A stretch of DNA of 7,433 nt from assembly GCA_028682925.1 (NCBI GenBank), contig JAJRAG010000132.1, forward strand, positions 1 through 7,433. Direction: 5' to 3'. How positions within the stretch are numbered: position 1 is the stretch's first letter; each line of letters starts with the position of its first letter. The notes under the pieces were generated by a model. That model had not been told where the DNA came from, made no database searches, and worked only from the letters and a program-made list of their open reading frames with translations. This document shows positions 6,343-7,433 of the stretch, piece by piece. A program made the translations under genes and the position numbers. This DNA comes from Methanomassiliicoccales archaeon (GTDB taxonomy: Archaea; Thermoplasmatota; Thermoplasmata; Methanomassiliicoccales; JACIVX01).

Positions 6343-6359
6343 TCACCCCACTATATAGA
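6343..6359 (-). promoter_or_regulatory. Strong ribosome binding site overlapping a TATA-like box
   Basis: The minus strand reads GTCTATATAGTGGGGTGAA. GGGGTGA is a near-perfect Shine-Dalgarno sequence 5 nt before ATG 6339. The TATATA sequence is only ~16 nt from the ATG, too close for the normal archaeal ~26 nt TATA-to-start spacing if the message begins at or before the ATG. The TATA match may be fortuitous and the real promoter further upstream, around the tRNA fragment. Confidence 0.35.
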
Positions 6360-6404
6360 CCAAACGCGATGGGCGACATGAAGCTATCTTTACGTTGCAG
6401 GGGT

Positions 6405-6442
6405 CTCCCCATCTGTCGTCAGAAGCGTAAGAAGTGTCAGAA
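6405..6442. repeat. Dispersed ~38 bp repeat, copy B
   Basis: The core ATCTGTCGTCAGAA (6411-6424) is followed by GCGTAAGAAGTGTCAGA; it differs from copy A at two of 31 positions. The similarity to copy A continues to the right into the tRNA 3' fragment, and more weakly to the left (ATGGGCGACATG at 6369 versus ATGGGCGATATG at 7057) across an insertion of about 18 bases. Confidence 0.8.
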
Positions 6443-6445
6443 GAA

Positions 6446-6472
6446 TGGTGGACCGAACGGGATTTGTACCCG
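6446..6472 (-). pseudogene. Detached 3' fragment of tRNA-Ala (T arm, acceptor strand and CCA)
   Basis: 26 of 27 bases equal the 3' end of the intact tRNA-Ala at 7117-7143, including the encoded CCA, the discriminator A and the T-stem. The one difference changes the T-loop from TTCAAAT to TACAAAT, removing the invariant U55, so it should not work in a tRNA. To the right of 6472 the likeness to the tRNA stops abruptly. The next ~43 nt can be forced into a poor cloverleaf (6-of-7 acceptor pairs with 6515-6509, a mismatched anticodon stem, no proper D arm, no U8 or U33), so it is at best a decayed tRNA. Same orientation as the intact gene, 671 bp away. Confidence 0.7.
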
Positions 6473-6497
6473 CGAAAACGACTGGCAAGAGGTCGAT

Positions 6498-6517
6498 TTG
6501 TACCGTTCTCGGTACAA
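6498..6517. repeat. Perfect 8 bp inverted repeat beside the tRNA fragment
   Basis: TTGTACCG-TTCT-CGGTACAA forms a perfect 8 bp stem with a 4 nt loop, equally able to fold on either strand. Its left part also belongs to a 10 bp direct repeat GATTTGTACC (6461-6470 and 6495-6504), the first copy of which lies in the tRNA fragment. No gene or T-run is attached to it. Confidence 0.5.
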
Positions 6518-6590
6518 TGCTCCTGTTCGAGGGTACGAGAGATAGACCAAACCTCTTCCATTTTTCATTTCTTCGTTCTAATCGTATTGT

Positions 6591-6620
6591 GTTGCCTTCT
6601 TGAAGGCAACATTTAAGTAG
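6591..6620 (+). promoter_or_regulatory. Cupin promoter: 9 bp-arm inverted repeat abutting the TATA box
   Basis: GTTGCCTTC (6591-6599) and GAAGGCAAC (6602-6610) are perfect complements around a TT centre. They are followed directly by the TATA-like ATTTAAGTAG (6611-6620), so the right arm occupies the BRE position. A bound dimer would compete with TFB/TBP (repressor), or sit where an activator could recruit them. The predicted transcription start is near 6640, leaving a leader of about 20 nt with its own ribosome binding site. Confidence 0.55.
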
Positions 6621-6634
6621 CGTGAGAATAGAAA

Positions 6635-6649
6635 CTCACTCAGAGTGAG
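6635..6649 (+). promoter_or_regulatory. Second inverted repeat at the predicted start site of the cupin gene
   Basis: CTCACTC-A-GAGTGAG is a perfect 7 bp inverted repeat around a single central base. It overlaps the predicted transcription start (~6640) and ends 3 nt before the GGTGA ribosome binding site (6652-6656). It differs in sequence from the upstream palindrome, so a different regulator may use it. As RNA its one-base centre would not form a good loop, so a DNA operator is more likely. Confidence 0.45.
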
Positions 6650-6662
6650 GCGGTGAATCAAG

Positions 6663-6995
6663 TTGCAGTCTCTGCAGAAGAAGAGATTCTCAAAACCTGA
6701 TAAGACGATCAGTGGCGCGAAATCGAGAATCGACAAAATAGAAATGGGCGACATCTCTGTGTTGAGGATGACCCACAGGCCTGGGTGGGAATGGTCAAAG
6801 GATGTCAAACCCGTAGCGAAAACGGATTGGTGTGAGAAGCATCACATCCTATACTGCCTCAAAGGCAGAATGGGCGTTAGGATGCGAGATGGTAGTGAGC
6901 TTGAATTTGGACCTGGCGATCTTGTCGATATTCCTCCCGGACACGATGGCTGGGTCATCGGGAATAAACCAGCAATAGTCCTTGATTTGGTGTGA
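6663..6995 (+). CDS. Small single-domain cupin protein
   Basis: A 110-residue cytoplasmic protein with one cupin barrel (about residues 30-110). Seen: 'MTHRPGWEWSKDVKPVAKTD', WCEKHHILYCLKGRM (56-70) at cupin motif 1, a turn MRDGSELEFGPGD (74-86), and PPGHDGWVIGN (91-101) at motif 2. This layout is common in small stand-alone cupins with a P-P-G-H-D-x-W-V-x-G signature. H60/H61 and H94 are possible metal or ligand contacts; no reaction can be assigned. The first ~25 residues are basic and variable. TTG is the start: an in-frame TGA lies only 6 nt before it, and GGTGA stands 6 nt upstream. The gene is alone on the plus strand, between tRNA-Ala and the tRNA 3' fragment, behind a promoter with two palindromes, which suggests tight regulation and acquisition as a unit. 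Confidence 0.85.
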   Translation: MQSLQKKRFSKPDKTISGAKSRIDKIEMGDISVLRMTHRPGWEWSKDVKPVAKTDWCEKHHILYCLKGRMGVRMRDGSELEFGPGDLVDIPPGHDGWVIGNKPAIVLDLV

Positions 6996-7076
6996 CCAAG
7001 GGATCTCGATTGATTGCGAGGATCGTCAATGATGCTCGCTGCCTCTATTGTTGATTATGGGCGATATGTAGAGCTC

Positions 7077-7113
7077 TCCCCATCTGCCGTCAGAAGCGTA
7101 AGAAGTGTCTGAA
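7077..7113. repeat. Dispersed ~38 bp repeat, copy A (tRNA-Ala trailer)
   Basis: TCCCCATCTGCCGTCAGAA (7077-7095) followed by GCGTAAGAAGTGTCTGA. On the minus strand this is the sequence immediately after the CCA end of tRNA-Ala, so it may be part of the tRNA trailer or its pyrimidine-rich terminator. It is matched by copies B (6405-6442) and C (5928-5965) in the same orientation. Confidence 0.8.
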
Positions 7114-7116
7114 GGA

Positions 7117-7193
7117 TGGTGGACCGAACGGGATTTGAACCCGTGGCCTCCTGCTTGCAAAGCAGGCGATCTTCCGGTCTGATCTATCGGCCC
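7117..7193 (-). tRNA. tRNA-Ala (anticodon UGC), CCA encoded
   Basis: A complete cloverleaf on the minus strand. The acceptor is GGGCCGA paired with TCGGTCC and includes the alanine identity wobble G3-U70; the discriminator is A73 and CCA is encoded (7119-7117). The D stem is GATC/GATC. The anticodon stem is CCTGC/GCAGG around TTTGCAA, with anticodon TGC at 7159-7157, which reads GCA and other Ala codons. The T arm is ACGGG-TTCAAAT-CCCGT. Total 77 nt with CCA and no intron. A strong TATA box lies upstream. The 3' 27 nt are repeated at 6446-6472. Confidence 0.97.
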
Positions 7194-7216
7194 GTTGAAT
7201 GGTCGTAATGTCCATT

Positions 7217-7234
7217 CAGATAAATATATTTCGC
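7217..7234 (-). promoter_or_regulatory. BRE/TATA promoter of tRNA-Ala
   Basis: The minus strand reads GCGAAATATATTTATCTG: a BRE-like GCGAAA followed by TATATTTA (7228-7221), centred about 31 nt before the tRNA 5' end. This predicts a start ~6 nt before the mature tRNA. It is the best archaeal promoter in the window and sits just after the ilvD stop codon. Confidence 0.75.
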
Positions 7235-7249
7235 AGAACTTGGACTGGA

Positions 7250-7433
7250 CTATCTGCAAATTGCCCCTTCTGATGCGGAGCTCACAAGTTTCCTGTACTT
7301 TCCGAGAATCCCTTTCAACTCGCGATCAGGCGGTTTGAATCTCTTTAGCCTCGACTGCAACTCTCTATCCGAAATCAGGAGCTCGAGCTCTCGCCCAGGT
7401 ATGTCGACTCTGATCTTGTCCCCGTTCTTCACA
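7250..7433 (-). CDS. ilvD: Dihydroxy-acid dehydratase, C-terminal end only
   Basis: The last 60 codons of the Fe-S enzyme that dehydrates 2,3-dihydroxy-acids to 2-keto acids in valine, isoleucine and leucine synthesis. Seen: NGDKIRVDIPGRELELLISD, then RLKRFKPPDRELKGILGKYRKLV and the tail VSSASEGAICR. The order 'G-D-x-I-x-I-D-I-P-x-R-x-L', 'W/F-K-P-P' and 'Y-x-K-L-V-S-S-A-S-x-G-A' is the hallmark C-terminus of IlvD. The GTG at 7432 is an internal codon, not the start; the gene continues beyond the right edge. The cluster-binding cysteines lie outside the window. The stop codon lies 15 nt before the tRNA-Ala TATA element. Confidence 0.92.
   Translation of the reverse strand, partial: VKNGDKIRVDIPGRELELLISDRELQSRLKRFKPPDRELKGILGKYRKLVSSASEGAICR

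Noticed and set aside
6446..6515. Functional second tRNA or a split-tRNA 3' half on the minus strand
   Set aside because: The T-loop has lost U55, there is no U8, U33 or D arm, one acceptor pair fails, and no TATA box lies at the right distance; a remnant fits better.
6369..6754. Matching 11-mer ATGGGCGACAT at 6369 and inside the cupin gene at 6744
   Set aside because: Exact 11-mers recur by chance several times in a window of this size; the cupin copy is ordinary coding sequence.
5928..7113. CRISPR array
   Set aside because: Only three imperfect repeats spaced by ~440-630 bp with genes between them; not the regular short repeat-spacer pattern.
7026..7259. Minus-strand ORF of 77 codons across tRNA-Ala, and the similar one at 6343-6561
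   Set aside because: They share peptide text only because they translate the tRNA 3' end and the repeat; they are artefacts of the RNA gene and its copy.

Overview
This window looks like a piece of a euryarchaeal chromosome. It carries the start of the large subunit of archaeal DNA polymerase D (polC/DP2), an archaeal Nog1-type ribosome-assembly GTPase, BRE/TATA-style promoters instead of -35/-10 boxes, several TTG/GTG starts and an oligo-T stretch where an archaeal terminator would sit. The Thermoplasmata are a plausible lineage, judging from the style of the small secreted beta-rich protein and the gene mix, but this is a low-confidence inference. No sign of a plasmid, phage structural gene, transposase, integrase or CRISPR array was seen.

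Layout. 1-1327 (minus): polC (5' part only) preceded by nog1, probably co-transcribed (about 50 nt gap). 1387-2599 (plus): a ModE-type winged-helix/Nudix fusion followed by an Lrp/AsnC regulator, divergent from nog1. 2672-5849 (minus): four genes with the same orientation but gaps of 108-231 nt, so probably mostly separate transcripts: a CxxC-type YkgJ metal-cluster protein, threonine synthase, a stand-alone MEDS sensory-domain protein, and a C_GCAxxG_C_C redox-type protein. 5850-7200: an accessory-looking stretch with a small putative surface protein, a cupin and tRNA-Ala(UGC), punctuated by three same-orientation copies of a ~38 bp repeat and a detached 3' fragment of the tRNA. 7250-7433 (minus): the last 60 codons of ilvD (dihydroxy-acid dehydratase).

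How the parts relate. polC and nog1 are information-processing housekeeping genes. thrC and ilvD are amino-acid biosynthesis genes. The YkgJ-like protein, the C_GCAxxG_C_C protein and the MEDS protein are Cys-rich or sensory proteins that fit an anaerobic or redox-responsive life style, but nothing in the sequence ties them into one pathway. The most unusual part is 5.9-7.2 kb. There the repeat copies bracket two single-gene units (surface protein; cupin), the copy nearest the tRNA-like fragment continues into the tRNA 3' end, and the cupin promoter is flanked by two different perfect inverted repeats.
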